A DNA stretch of 64,000 nucleotides from Bacteroidia bacterium. GTDB taxonomy: Bacteria > Bacteroidota > Bacteroidia > UKL13-3. The stretch lies in the NCBI GenBank assembly GCA_021740845.1, contig JAIOYZ010000020.1, forward strand, positions 1 through 64,000, given 5' to 3'. Below are positions 35,507 to 45,400 of this stretch, one piece after another (the first letter of the stretch is position 1; each line of letters begins with the position of its first letter). The notes beneath the pieces are model-generated. The model did no database searches. It worked only from the letters and a program-made list of their open reading frames with translations, and was not told the origin of the DNA. A program made the translations under genes and the position numbers.

Positions 35507-38251
35507 ATGAAATTTATAAAATATCTTTTTATTAGTTTAGGTGTAATCCTAGTGCTTTTGCTTTTAGCTCCATTTCTATTTAAAGGGAAGATTGTTAAAA
35601 TTATAAAGGAACAAGCCAATGAACAATTAAATGCCAAGCTAAATTTCAATGAGGATATTTCGGTTGGCTTAATCAGTAGTTTTCCTAACCTATCTATTTC
35701 CATTGAGGATTTGTCGCTGGTAGGAATTCAAGATTTTGAAAAAGATACATTATTTTCAAGTAAGACCATTTCACTAACACTCGATTTAATGAGTGTAATC
35801 AAAGGCGATAAAATTGATATACTTAAAATTGGTTTGGTTCAGCCAAGAATACAAGCATTTGTTTTAAAAGACGGAAGAGCCAATTGGGATATTGCCAAAA
35901 CAGACACTACAGTTGCCGAAACGCCAGTAGATACAAGTTCTTCTGCCTTTCATGTTGCCTTGCGTAAATTAGAAATTACAGATGGCTATATTCTATACGA
36001 CGATAAAGAAGGCAATATGTATAGTGAATTGGTGGATATGGATTATACGCTTGAGGGTGATTTTACCGAAAAGCTATTTACCATGAAAAACATACTTTCT
36101 ATCCAATCTTTAACTGTGGGAATGGATGGAATAAACTATTTATCGCACGTAAATACAAAAGCCAATGCGGATATTGAAGCCAATATGGATGAGTTTAAAT
36201 TTGTGTTTAAAGACAATGAGTTTAGTTTGAACCAATTGGTTTTTGGCCTAAATGGAATGTTTGCCATGCCGGGTGATGATATGGTAATGGACTTAACATA
36301 TGCTGCTAAACAAAATGAATTTAAGAATTTCTTATCCTTGATTCCTGCTATTTATGCTAGTGATTTAAATGATCTTCAATCTAAAGGTAAATTGGCCTTC
36401 GACGGTTTTTTAAAGGGAACTTATAATGAAAAACAAATGCCATCTTTCGGTTTGAACCTAGGCATTGAAAACGGTTGGTTTAAATATACTTCCTTACCAA
36501 CTCCAGTTGAAAATGTAAATGTGAAATTAGCTGTTACCAATCCAGATGGAGATTTGGATCATACAGAAATTAACTTGAGTAAATTTCATTTTGATATTGA
36601 AAAGAACCCTTTTGATGCAAAGTTATACGCTAAAAACCCAATGAGCGACCCTTATGTGGATGCATTTTTTAAAGGCGTTTTGAACCTAGGACAAATAGCT
36701 AGCATTGTTCCATTGCCAGAGAATACTAAGCTTAGCGGAATTGTTAGTTCTGATATTACAGCAAAAGGAAGAGTGAGCTCAATTGAAAATGAAAAGTACG
36801 AAGACTTTGATGCCAAAGGAAATTTAACTTGTACTTCTATTTATTATGCGTCTCCAGATTTGCCAAAACCATTTGAACTGAGCAAAACTGAAATGAGTTT
36901 CTCGCCTAAAATAATTGCCTTAAAATCCTTTGATGCAAAAATAGGAAACAGCGATATGCAGATGAATGGTGAAGTTGCGAATTTCTTACCTTACTATTTT
37001 GGTAAAGGAGTATTAAAAGGCAAATTGAATTTTACCAGCAATCAATTTGATGCCAATGAGTTTTTAACAGAAGGCGATACCGCAGTAGCGGCAACACCAG
37101 CAGATACAACACCTATGAGTGTTTTTGAGGTTCCTCAAAATATTGATTTTACCTTAACAAGCAGCATAAAAAAATTGCTTTATACCAATATGGAAATTAC
37201 CAATTTGCAAGGCATCATTGCCTTAGTAGATGAAAAGGTTTCCTTTAAAAATGTTTCTTTAAATACCCTTGGTTCAGAAATGAAAATGAATGGTTTTTAT
37301 GAAACTTCTAATCCTAAGAAACCAAGTGTGGATATGGATTTTGCCATTCTTAACTTGGATTTTCAAAAGGCATTTGCCACATTTAATACCGTTAAAAAAT
37401 TGGCACCTGCCGCAGAACATATTTTTGGAACTTTTAGCACCACGCTAAATATGAAAACAGATTTGGACGAACATATGAATCCAATCTATCCAAGTTTGTT
37501 TGCAAAAGGAATGATGGCCATTCCAACTGCTGAGATAAAAGAAATTAAAGCATTGGATAAGGTGGCTGATTTCATTAAAAAACCAGAATACAAGAAACTT
37601 GGTTTCTATCAATCTAAAATTAAATTCGAGGTAAAAGATGGTAAAGTTACTACCGAACCATTTGATGTAAAATTGGGAGCACAAACTATGTCGTTGAGCG
37701 GCACTACAGGTTTGGATCAAACCATAGCTTATACTGGCAAAGTTAATATACCACGTAAAGATTTGGGTGAAGCAGACAAAGCCATGAGTGATGCCTTGGC
37801 TTTATTGAATAGTCAGGCAGGCTCTGATATTAAAATGAATGAAAACTTGCCATTAGAAATTGGAATTGGTGGAACTTTTACCGACCCAAAAATAACGACC
37901 AATTTGGCTGATTTAATAAAATCGCAAGCGGGTTCATTAAAAGACCAAGCCATGGATGAGTTGAACAAAAAGAAAAAAGAACTGGAAGACCAAGCCAAAG
38001 CTGAAGCCGATAAATTGAAGAAAGAGGCGGAGGCAAAAGCCAGGGCAGAAGCAGATAAGTTGAAAGCAGATGCTAATAAAGCAAAACAAGATGCAGAGGC
38101 AAAAGCTAAAGCGGAGGCAGATAAATTAAAAGCAGAAGCAGATAAGGCTAAGAAAGAGGCCGAAGCCAAAGCAAAGGCTGAGGCAGAAAAAGCGAAAAAG
38201 AAAGCGGCAGAAGATGCTAAGAATAAATTAAAGGGAATTTTAAAACCTTAA
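35507..38251 (+). CDS. AsmA family protein with TolA-like C-terminal helix
   Basis: The 914-residue protein starts with one hydrophobic anchor (KYLFISLGVILVLLLLAPFLF) and the AsmA signature ISVGLISSFPNLSISIEDLSLVG (about residues 47-69). A large beta-rich body follows (about 70-800), typical of AsmA-like lipid-transport or outer-membrane-biogenesis proteins. The last 100 residues are a charged K/A/E/D-rich repeat of AEADKLK units, predicted to be a long helix like that of TolA. Such a fused helix is unusual; it may span the periplasm or contact the envelope. The dispersed motif at 36449-36458 encodes GLN. Confidence 0.78.
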   Translation: MKFIKYLFISLGVILVLLLLAPFLFKGKIVKIIKEQANEQLNAKLNFNEDISVGLISSFPNLSISIEDLSLVGIQDFEKDTLFSSKTISLTLDLMSVIKGDKIDILKIGLVQPRIQAFVLKDGRANWDIAKTDTTVAETPVDTSSSAFHVALRKLEITDGYILYDDKEGNMYSELVDMDYTLEGDFTEKLFTMKNILSIQSLTVGMDGINYLSHVNTKANADIEANMDEFKFVFKDNEFSLNQLVFGLNGMFAMPGDDMVMDLTYAAKQNEFKNFLSLIPAIYASDLNDLQSKGKLAFDGFLKGTYNEKQMPSFGLNLGIENGWFKYTSLPTPVENVNVKLAVTNPDGDLDHTEINLSKFHFDIEKNPFDAKLYAKNPMSDPYVDAFFKGVLNLGQIASIVPLPENTKLSGIVSSDITAKGRVSSIENEKYEDFDAKGNLTCTSIYYASPDLPKPFELSKTEMSFSPKIIALKSFDAKIGNSDMQMNGEVANFLPYYFGKGVLKGKLNFTSNQFDANEFLTEGDTAVAATPADTTPMSVFEVPQNIDFTLTSSIKKLLYTNMEITNLQGIIALVDEKVSFKNVSLNTLGSEMKMNGFYETSNPKKPSVDMDFAILNLDFQKAFATFNTVKKLAPAAEHIFGTFSTTLNMKTDLDEHMNPIYPSLFAKGMMAIPTAEIKEIKALDKVADFIKKPEYKKLGFYQSKIKFEVKDGKVTTEPFDVKLGAQTMSLSGTTGLDQTIAYTGKVNIPRKDLGEADKAMSDALALLNSQAGSDIKMNENLPLEIGIGGTFTDPKITTNLADLIKSQAGSLKDQAMDELNKKKKELEDQAKAEADKLKKEAEAKARAEADKLKADANKAKQDAEAKAKAEADKLKAEADKAKKEAEAKAKAEAEKAKKKAAEDAKNKLKGILKP

Positions 38252-38297
38252 TTTTTGAACCGAAACCTTATTTATTAGCCTAAACAAATAGTACAAT

Positions 38298-39695
38298 ATG
38301 AGCGAAAAAGAAGAATTAAACACGTATTTTGAAGCCTTACGCAAGAGGGAATTTTCTAGATTAGATAAAGACAAACAAGTTTATCTCGACTTTACCGGAG
38401 GTAATTTATACCCACAAAGTTTATTAGATAAGCATTTTGATTTTCTTAAAAACAATACTTTAGGTAATCCGCATTCTTCAAATCCGAGTTCTTTGTTGGC
38501 TACAAAAAAGGTAGAAAGTGCGCGTGCTAAAGTTCTTTCGTTTTTTAATGCTGAAGATTACTATTGCATCTTTACTTCCAATGCTTCGGGTGCCTTGCAA
38601 ATAGTAGGAGAGAACTACCCTTTTAACGATAATTCTTGTTTTCTTTTAACTAGCGATAACCATAATTCTGTAAATGGAATTAGGGAGTATTGCAAAGAAA
38701 GAGGAGGCAAATACCAATATACTACCATCAATTATGAGGACTTACATATTAATGAAGCTGAATTATTGGAGAAGGTTTCTGAATACAATCATTTTGAAAA
38801 TAAACTATTTGCTTACCCCGCGCAATCCAATGTTTCTGGTGTAAAACACGATTTAAAGTACATTCAACTTTTACAAGATAAAGGTTGGGATGTATTGTTA
38901 GATGCAGCAGCATTTGTGCCTACCTCTAAATTAGATTTACAAGCTGTGAAGCCCAATTTTGTTTGCCTTTCTTTTTACAAAATGTTTGGGTACCCAACTG
39001 GTTTAGGTTGTTTATTGGTAAGAAAAGACAGCTTCTCTAAATTAAACAAGCATTGGTTTGCAGGAGGCACTGTTAGTTTTGTAGCCGTAAATTACGATGG
39101 GTATTATTTGGTAAATAACCACGAACGATTTGAAAACGGAACCCTCAATTACTTAGATATTCCGGCAATTGAATTAGGTTTAGATTTTATAGAAGAAATT
39201 GGTTTGACCCAAATTAACAAAAGGGTAATGGGATTAACTGAATATTTGGTGAATAATCTTTTGGCATTGCATCATGAGAATGGAAAACCTTTGGTGAAAG
39301 TATTTGGTCCGCATACTTTAGAAAACCATGGTAGCAATATCATTGTAAATTTCTTCGATCCAAATGAGCAAGCCTACCCATTTGAATATTTGCAAGTATT
39401 GTCTAATAAAGAAAATATTTCCATCCGTTCGGGATGTTTTTGCAACCCAGGAATTGATGAAATTAATAGCTGCATGACTACAGATGAATTGTCCTCATTT
39501 TTTAGCAGCAGAGACCATAGAAGTTATAAAGATATGGTATCCTATTTAGGGAAAATGAGAGGTGCCATTCGCATATCTATTGGTATTCCAACTATTGAAG
39601 CCGATTTAGATATTTTGTTGAATTTCTCAAAAGCCTTGCTTAACAAAGAAGTTCCACAAGAAGCCTTGGAAATGGTTGGTGCGTTTAATCAATAG
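38298..39695 (+). CDS. Class V aminotransferase, cysteine-desulfurase/MOCOS-like
   Basis: The 465-residue PLP enzyme has the fold-type I layout: N-terminal YLDFTGGNLYPQSLL; the cofactor-ring contact region FTSNASGALQIVG (about residues 92-104); DVLLDAAAFVP (about 197-207); the PLP-lysine segment SFYKMFGYPTGLGCLLV (about 226-242); and, near 378-386, SIRSGCFCNPG with two cysteines where desulfurases hold the persulfide. It is closest in pattern to the aminotransferase V part of molybdenum-cofactor sulfurases. Whether it handles cysteine or another amino acid is not clear by eye. Downstream lies repeat DNA. Confidence 0.75.
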   Translation: MSEKEELNTYFEALRKREFSRLDKDKQVYLDFTGGNLYPQSLLDKHFDFLKNNTLGNPHSSNPSSLLATKKVESARAKVLSFFNAEDYYCIFTSNASGALQIVGENYPFNDNSCFLLTSDNHNSVNGIREYCKERGGKYQYTTINYEDLHINEAELLEKVSEYNHFENKLFAYPAQSNVSGVKHDLKYIQLLQDKGWDVLLDAAAFVPTSKLDLQAVKPNFVCLSFYKMFGYPTGLGCLLVRKDSFSKLNKHWFAGGTVSFVAVNYDGYYLVNNHERFENGTLNYLDIPAIELGLDFIEEIGLTQINKRVMGLTEYLVNNLLALHHENGKPLVKVFGPHTLENHGSNIIVNFFDPNEQAYPFEYLQVLSNKENISIRSGCFCNPGIDEINSCMTTDELSSFFSSRDHRSYKDMVSYLGKMRGAIRISIGIPTIEADLDILLNFSKALLNKEVPQEALEMVGAFNQ

Positions 39696-40299
39696 GTGTT
39701 TTTGTTTAATCAAGAATCTAGCCTGCCCGATGGAAATTCAGCGTATTATATGAATTTGGAAAACTATGGAAATTTTAGAAAGCGAGAGACGAGAATCGAG
39801 ATTGCGAGAAAGAATCCAGCCTGCCCGATGGACCTTCAGGAAGGAAGGAATCCAGATTCCATAGAGCTTTAAACCATAAACGATTAAACCTCTTTTAACA
39901 ATTACACCTCAATGGACGAAGAATAAATTGCTAGCTGCCAGAATCCAGAATCCAGCCTGCCCAATGGACCTTCAGCGTATTCTATGAATTCAGAAAACTA
40001 GGGAAATTTTAGAAAGCGAGAAACGAGAATCGAGATTGCGAGAAAGAATCCAGCCTGCCCGATTTTGCTTCAGCAAAGGCAGGAATCCAGATTCCATAGA
40101 GCTTTAAACCTTAAACGAATAAACGAATAAACGATTAAACCTCTTTTAACAATTACACCTCAATGGAAGAAGAATAAAACGCTAGCTGCCAGAAGCCAGA
40201 AGCTCATCCTACGCTAAAGCTTCGGCTGACAAAGCCAGCAGCTAGAGGCAAGAGACCATTAAACATTATCCTCCTATGCCAAGTCTCCGGAGGAGAAAC
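39696..40299. repeat. Two-copy intergenic repeat block of about 235 bases per unit
   Basis: Two diverged direct copies (about 39721-39955 and 39956-40195, period 234) share a common order. Each has GCCTGCCC, a TTCAGCGTATT stretch, AAATTTTAGAAAGCGAGA, GAATCGAGATTGCGAGAAAGAATCCAG in pieces, then AATCCAGATTCCATAGAGC, a TTAAACCTCTTTTAACAATTACACC stretch and CTAGCTGCCAGA. Copy 2 has a GCCTGCCC..TTTGCTTCAGCAAA..GGCAGG hairpin that is broken in copy 1. It ends with two more short hairpin remnants (40204-40227 and 40270-40293). No coding potential. It looks like a family of mobile intergenic repeats. Confidence 0.75.
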
Positions 40300-40515
40300 T
40301 TAGCTTCCAATTTCATCTTTCTTATCCTTAGTTTTAGGATGAAATTGTGTAAGACTATTGACGGCAAAGATGCTGGCTATTGCCATTAGAACTACAACAT
40401 GCTTGTCTATGGGAGTATCTTCTACATCGTCTTCAAAATCTGGTTGAGCTTGTACGCGCAAGGTGAAAAGTGAAAGTGCAAGCACTAATAGAATTGGGGT
40501 AGATTTAAATTTCAT
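40300..40515 (-). CDS. Small protein with signal peptide and one membrane segment
   Basis: The 71-residue product has a signal peptide (TPILLVLALSLFTLRVQAQ), an acidic stretch (DFEDDVEDTPID), one hydrophobic segment (VVVLMAIASIFAVNSL) and a short charged tail. It follows the T9SS protein gene at 40526 by ten bases on the same strand. The form is common in Bacteroidota beside T9SS genes, but I do not recognise a family. Function unknown. Confidence 0.5.
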   Translation of the reverse strand: MKFKSTPILLVLALSLFTLRVQAQPDFEDDVEDTPIDKHVVVLMAIASIFAVNSLTQFHPKTKDKKDEIGS

Positions 40516-40525
40516 TTTGTATTTT

Positions 40526-43087
40526 TTATAAGTGAATAATTTTCTTTGTTAACTTTTGCTGTCCTTGGTGAAATTCTAAAAAATAAACTCCTGGTGCCAA
40601 GGGGCTGGTATTAATTTTAAGGTTTTGGTCCAATAATCCGGTTTGAACCAAATTGCCTTGGATATCTAAAATTTTATAATGTATGCTTTCCATAGTTGGG
40701 GTTGGATTTTGAATGTAGATTTCATCGTAACAGGGGTTTGGGAAAACTTGTAGGTTCAAACCGAAATTGCTTTTTGCTAAACCTGAGGTATTTTCTTTGC
40801 TTAAGTAGAACCGGTTGCTGGCTGCACTTTCTGGTGCTTCATTTACTTCAAACTCGTAATCCATTTCTGGTTTTAAAAGCAAGCTGCTTTTTGTAAATTG
40901 ATCTATAAAATAAATAGGAATATTAGCAGAAAGTGAGCTTGAAAAATGCAATCGGTATTTTTTCTTTTCTTGCTTTTCCCAACCAAAAGGCACAAGTGTT
41001 AAACTTTCCCAATTGCGAATTCCTTGTATAGATAATTTGGTTCCGTCTTCACTCAAAGAATAAAAACTAATTCCAGGATTTATCCATTTTTTTGAATCGT
41101 ATTCTTCTGTGGTATTTTTGGCATTGGTATTCTCATAAATCAACAAGGCATCCAAATAGCTCGAATCCCAATCGGTGAGGGTAAGCCGTAATTCTCCCGA
41201 CTTAGTTTTGCCTAAAATTTGAGAGCCTTGTGCATTACTTACTTTATCTGTTTCTTCTATGGTAATACTGGGGTTGCTGCCAATGGTTTGAACCATAAAT
41301 GCCGAGCCCGAGCCAATGGTTGAATTGATATTTCCATCGGAACTAACTTGGCCGCTGGCATTGTAATTTACATAAGTTCCTTTTCCATTGGCGCCACCTT
41401 GCGCACGCCAAGTGTAATAGGTAGAAGCAATATTGTTTCTGTTAATACTGTTCCAATCTATAGCAGAAGGAAATGGATTTCCAACCAAACTATACCCGCC
41501 AATTGAATCAGAAAGGGCAGAGGTAGAGCTGGTATTAATTAGTTTGTCGCCGGGAGTATGCGTTCCTTTTGCACTTAAAATACAATTGGTGGCAGTTGCG
41601 GCATTGTCGCTTAAATCAATGCTTCTGTCGCCACGAATTAAAATTCTATACCCAATACCTTGCTCTAAATTTTGTGTGAAGGTATTATTAATTGCTTCCC
41701 AATTTTGGGTATTAGAATTTAAAGTAAATAAAGAAGATGCATTGCTAGAGGTTGGGTCGAACCCAATTCCTGTACCTGTTATGTGTGTATTGCTTTGCCA
41801 ATTTTGAGAGATTCCATCACTCGTAGTAACAGGACTAGAAAGAAAGCGATATGCTCTGCGTGCTGGAATAAAGCGTTCTTGTGTGATGGCTCCATTTAAA
41901 GTGGCGGTATTGCTTACTGCTGCAATTCTTGCCGTTCCCAAAGAATCTGATTGAAGCACTAAATTTCCTTGAGTAATTAAGGTAGATAAACTGTTTAAGG
42001 TTAATGTCCCTGCAGAGGAGCCAGAACATAAATTTGTTTCTGTTCCCAATACCAAAGTGCTTCCCGAATTGAGGGTTAGATTTCTTAAAGTTTCGTATCC
42101 TGTTTTTAGTTTTAAAGTGTCTGCAAAACCAGCAATAAGAATATCCGAAACATTGCTTCCAATCATTTTTCCTTCACCAGAAATCTTCCCATAAATGCTC
42201 AATTGGTTTGGGCCAATGCTTAAATCGCAATCATTGTTTAATAAAATACTGTTGCATGCCATGGGTGCAGAAAGCGAATAGGAGCTGGTTAATTGCACAT
42301 TGGAATTGGCGGTAGGAGCTCCCAAACTCCAAGTGCTTCCATTCCAAATGGTATTGCCAACCGCTTCTTCCCAAGTGGTGGCAACTCTCATTTCATCTAT
42401 GGTTCCTGAAACATTGGTGCTGGATTGTCTAATGCAAACTGCTAATAAACTACTAGCATCATTTCCAATAGAATCCATGGCTAAAGGAGTGGAGGCTAAG
42501 CTTTCAGAAACACTTGGTTCATCCAAAATCCATAAGGAAACTTTATCGTTTTGCGAGCCAGCTATGAACTCGTATTTCACTACCATTAAATACGTTCTGC
42601 CAAAAACAAAGTTGGTGCTAGCAATAGTGGCAGCGCCGTTTTTGCCAATACCAAAACGCAAATTTCCACTGCTATTAGTAGCTACTACTCGCGCAAAAAA
42701 GGAAACAATATTGAAATGAAAAAAGTACTCTGCACCTCCCGAATTAATTTGAACCAAAGCAGCCGCATACAAACTACCAGATGATTGTGCAGCAAAAGTT
42801 CTATTGATATCCTCGCGAGAACTGGTGCCGCTTGTAAAGTTTATGGCGCCGCCACTTGCAGTTGGGTAACCTTTTGGTGAGCTTAAGCCTGCGCTAAAAT
42901 ATTTAACTTGGTTTGAACCAACTCCACTATGTGCTTCCCAATTTGTGGTAAGGTTTGTAATGGTTGAATCTGTATTTCCATAGGAAAAGGATTCTGTTAT
43001 AAGTTGCGCATTGGATGGCAAGTTTAATAACAAGCTAATTGCTATTAAAAAAATGCCATGCAACATTGTTGGGGTAGAATGTTTCAT
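40526..43087 (-). CDS. Secreted T9SS type A sorting domain protein
   Basis: The 853-residue product has a signal peptide (IFLIAISLLLNLPSNAQ). A beta-sandwich, LamG-like N-terminal region follows (about 30-240, with EYFFHFNIVSFFARV). Repetitive S/T/G/N-rich beta-solenoid-like segments come next, and the C-terminal Por sorting domain (LQVFPNPCYDEIYIQNP to KLTKKIIHL) directs type IX secretion. It is probably a surface adhesin or cargo; no enzymatic motif is visible. Several dispersed motifs (40640, 40753, 41285, 42910) lie in the coding sequence. Confidence 0.7.
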   Translation of the reverse strand: MKHSTPTMLHGIFLIAISLLLNLPSNAQLITESFSYGNTDSTITNLTTNWEAHSGVGSNQVKYFSAGLSSPKGYPTASGGAINFTSGTSSREDINRTFAAQSSGSLYAAALVQINSGGAEYFFHFNIVSFFARVVATNSSGNLRFGIGKNGAATIASTNFVFGRTYLMVVKYEFIAGSQNDKVSLWILDEPSVSESLASTPLAMDSIGNDASSLLAVCIRQSSTNVSGTIDEMRVATTWEEAVGNTIWNGSTWSLGAPTANSNVQLTSSYSLSAPMACNSILLNNDCDLSIGPNQLSIYGKISGEGKMIGSNVSDILIAGFADTLKLKTGYETLRNLTLNSGSTLVLGTETNLCSGSSAGTLTLNSLSTLITQGNLVLQSDSLGTARIAAVSNTATLNGAITQERFIPARRAYRFLSSPVTTSDGISQNWQSNTHITGTGIGFDPTSSNASSLFTLNSNTQNWEAINNTFTQNLEQGIGYRILIRGDRSIDLSDNAATATNCILSAKGTHTPGDKLINTSSTSALSDSIGGYSLVGNPFPSAIDWNSINRNNIASTYYTWRAQGGANGKGTYVNYNASGQVSSDGNINSTIGSGSAFMVQTIGSNPSITIEETDKVSNAQGSQILGKTKSGELRLTLTDWDSSYLDALLIYENTNAKNTTEEYDSKKWINPGISFYSLSEDGTKLSIQGIRNWESLTLVPFGWEKQEKKKYRLHFSSSLSANIPIYFIDQFTKSSLLLKPEMDYEFEVNEAPESAASNRFYLSKENTSGLAKSNFGLNLQVFPNPCYDEIYIQNPTPTMESIHYKILDIQGNLVQTGLLDQNLKINTSPLAPGVYFLEFHQGQQKLTKKIIHL

Positions 43088-43193
43088 GAGACAAATAATT
43101 ATGTCTCAAAGAAAATACTCGCTACTTAAAAACGCAAGTTTTAGACCTCACATAAATCTGGTTTCTTGCATTTATTTTTTAGAAACTACGTTT

Positions 43194-43203
43194 GGTTCAA
43201 ACC
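43194..43203. repeat. Dispersed GGTTCAAACC motif (intergenic copy)
   Basis: Exact core in TTTGGTTCAAACCGAAA between the T9SS gene start and the end of the S9 peptidase gene. Confidence 0.8.
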
Positions 43204-43250
43204 GAAATTACTTAAAAAACAATACAGACAAAAAGCTGAAAACCCTTGTA

Positions 43251-45380
43251 TTATTTAAGGGTTTGGTCTAGCCACTCAAAGAATACACGTTGCCATAAAA
43301 TTCCATTTTGAGGTTTGGTTACCCAATGGTTTTCATCTGGGAAATATAAAAACCTAGAGGGAATTCCTTTCAATTGTGCTGCAGTAAATGCTTCCATTCC
43401 TTGGTTCAAAGGAACGCGGTAATCTTTTTCGTTGTGGATAATAAGGATGGGAGTGTCCCAGTTTTTAACAAACTTATGCGGACTTGCATCAAAGTTATTT
43501 GGCGATTGTTTTTGATCCCAATACGGACCTCCATTATCGTGATTGGCAAAGAACATTTCTTCGGTGGCACCATACCAACTTTCCATATTAAACATTCCGC
43601 AATGGGCTATAAATGTTTTGAAACGTTTGTTGTGATTGCCCGCTAACCAATACACGCTATAACCGCCAAAACTTGCTCCCACTGCGCCTAATTTTTCTTT
43701 GTTTACAAAGGGTTCTTTAGCAACATCATCGATGGCGCTTAAATAATCTTTCATGCATTGGCCACCATAATCGTTGGCAATGGCATCGTTCCATTCGCTA
43801 CCAAAACCTGGCAAGCCTCTTCTGTTGGGAGCCACAACAATATAACCGTTGGCTGCCATCAATTGAAAATTCCAGCGGTAACTAAAGAATTGAGAAACCA
43901 TACTTTGTGGTCCGCCTTGGCAATACAATAAGGTTGGGTATTTTTTGCTAGCATCAAAATCTGGTGGGTAAATTACCCAAACCAACATGTCTTTGTTATC
44001 TGTTGTTTTTACAATTCTCTTTTCTACTTTACCCATTTTGGTTTGATCCAAAAGAGCTTTGTTGGTTTGTGAAAATGGTGTTTCTGTTTTGGCAATTAAA
44101 TCCATTACAAATAATTCTGTTGGCATGCTGATAGTCATTTTTGCAGCCAATACAGTAAGCTTGCCTAAGTTAGGAATAAGGCTAAAACCACCAATATCGT
44201 GATTGCCTTGTGTAAGCAATACCACTTGGTTTAAGCTCTTTAATTTTGGATCGAACATGCAAATTTGTTGCGTGCCTTCCATATCTGCAGAGAAGGCCAA
44301 ACGCGCATTGTCTAACCAAATAAAGTTGTTTAGGGTATAATCAAAGTTATGGGTCAATGGATTGATTTTATTTTGAATATAAATAGCTGCTTGAATCTTT
44401 CCATTGCCTGGAGCTTTGCTTGCTTTTGGTTTGTTGAAATCAAAATAAACCAATGTGTTTCTATCGCTTTCGTAACCCGGAGTTGCCATGCTCAACCACG
44501 CTATTTTAGTTCCATCAGGAGAGAACTGAGGGTTTTTATCGTAGCCTAAATTTGCTTCTGAAACATTGGTAGTTGCTTTGGTTTGAATATCGTAAACATA
44601 AATATCAGAGTTGGTAGAGGTGGCATCTTCGGTGCCATGCATCTTTTTACAGGTATAAGCAATTCTTCCTCCATCAGGACTCCAAGTATAATCATCATCG
44701 TCGCCAGAAGGTTGCAAAGGACAATCAAATTTTTCGCCAGCTAATAAATCTAAAGCTTCACCTTTTAGTTGGCCATTTTCATAAGCTTGAATAAACAAAT
44801 GGCTGTAAGCATAATCGTGCCATGCATCCCAATGGCGGTAGAATAAATTGTCAATTATGCGGGCATTGCTTTTGTCCAAATCAGGATAAACCTCGCTCAC
44901 TTTCGAATCCATTTTTACATCCATCACCAAAGCCAATTGGTTCATCTTAGGTGAATATTTATAGCCGTTTATTCCACCTTTGATTTGGGTAATCTGCTTA
45001 GAGTTTTTGCCCGATAAATCACATTCGAACAATTGAACCTCATCGTTAATGGTGCGTAGGTAAGAAATTTTTAATCCATCCGGTGTAAATCTCGCTCCAA
45101 AGGCGTTTATGGTTTCATCTAAAATTGGTGTGGGTTGGGGTAGGGGCAGGTCGAGACCTGTCCGTGCGGGTGCGGATTGGGAAATGGGTTTTATATAAAT
45201 GGTGTTTTTGCCTTTGTTGGCTTTTACGTCGTAGTGTTTTACGGCGTAAATGGCCAGTTTGCCATCTGGGGAAACCATGTGCTCGCTAATGCGACCAAAT
45301 TGCCAAAGGGTGGCAATATCTAATTTGTTTTGTGCCATACTAAACAAGGGAAGTAAGGTTAAGATGAGTAATTTTTTCAT
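43251..45380 (-). CDS. S9-family prolyl oligopeptidase (acylaminoacyl-peptidase-like)
   Basis: The 709-residue product has a signal peptide (KKLLILTLLPLFSMAQ), an N-terminal seven-bladed beta-propeller of the WD40-like Tol/PD40 type (YTWSPDGGRIAYTC, NPQFSPDGTKIAWL blades) and a C-terminal alpha/beta-hydrolase. The catalytic serine is in VGASFGGYSVYWLAGNH (about residue 565), the Asp in LIIHNEKDYRVP (about 655-666) and the His in DENHWV (about 686-691). The exported enzyme probably cleaves peptides at the surface or in the periplasm. Confidence 0.9.
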   Translation of the reverse strand: MKKLLILTLLPLFSMAQNKLDIATLWQFGRISEHMVSPDGKLAIYAVKHYDVKANKGKNTIYIKPISQSAPARTGLDLPLPQPTPILDETINAFGARFTPDGLKISYLRTINDEVQLFECDLSGKNSKQITQIKGGINGYKYSPKMNQLALVMDVKMDSKVSEVYPDLDKSNARIIDNLFYRHWDAWHDYAYSHLFIQAYENGQLKGEALDLLAGEKFDCPLQPSGDDDDYTWSPDGGRIAYTCKKMHGTEDATSTNSDIYVYDIQTKATTNVSEANLGYDKNPQFSPDGTKIAWLSMATPGYESDRNTLVYFDFNKPKASKAPGNGKIQAAIYIQNKINPLTHNFDYTLNNFIWLDNARLAFSADMEGTQQICMFDPKLKSLNQVVLLTQGNHDIGGFSLIPNLGKLTVLAAKMTISMPTELFVMDLIAKTETPFSQTNKALLDQTKMGKVEKRIVKTTDNKDMLVWVIYPPDFDASKKYPTLLYCQGGPQSMVSQFFSYRWNFQLMAANGYIVVAPNRRGLPGFGSEWNDAIANDYGGQCMKDYLSAIDDVAKEPFVNKEKLGAVGASFGGYSVYWLAGNHNKRFKTFIAHCGMFNMESWYGATEEMFFANHDNGGPYWDQKQSPNNFDASPHKFVKNWDTPILIIHNEKDYRVPLNQGMEAFTAAQLKGIPSRFLYFPDENHWVTKPQNGILWQRVFFEWLDQTLK

Positions 45381-45400
45381 GCTGTTATTTTTAACGGGAA

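Noticed and set aside
37813-38169. A long minus-strand reading frame across the end of the AsmA gene
   Set aside because: It is a mirror of the alanine/lysine-rich repeat, a typical shadow of low-complexity coding sequence.
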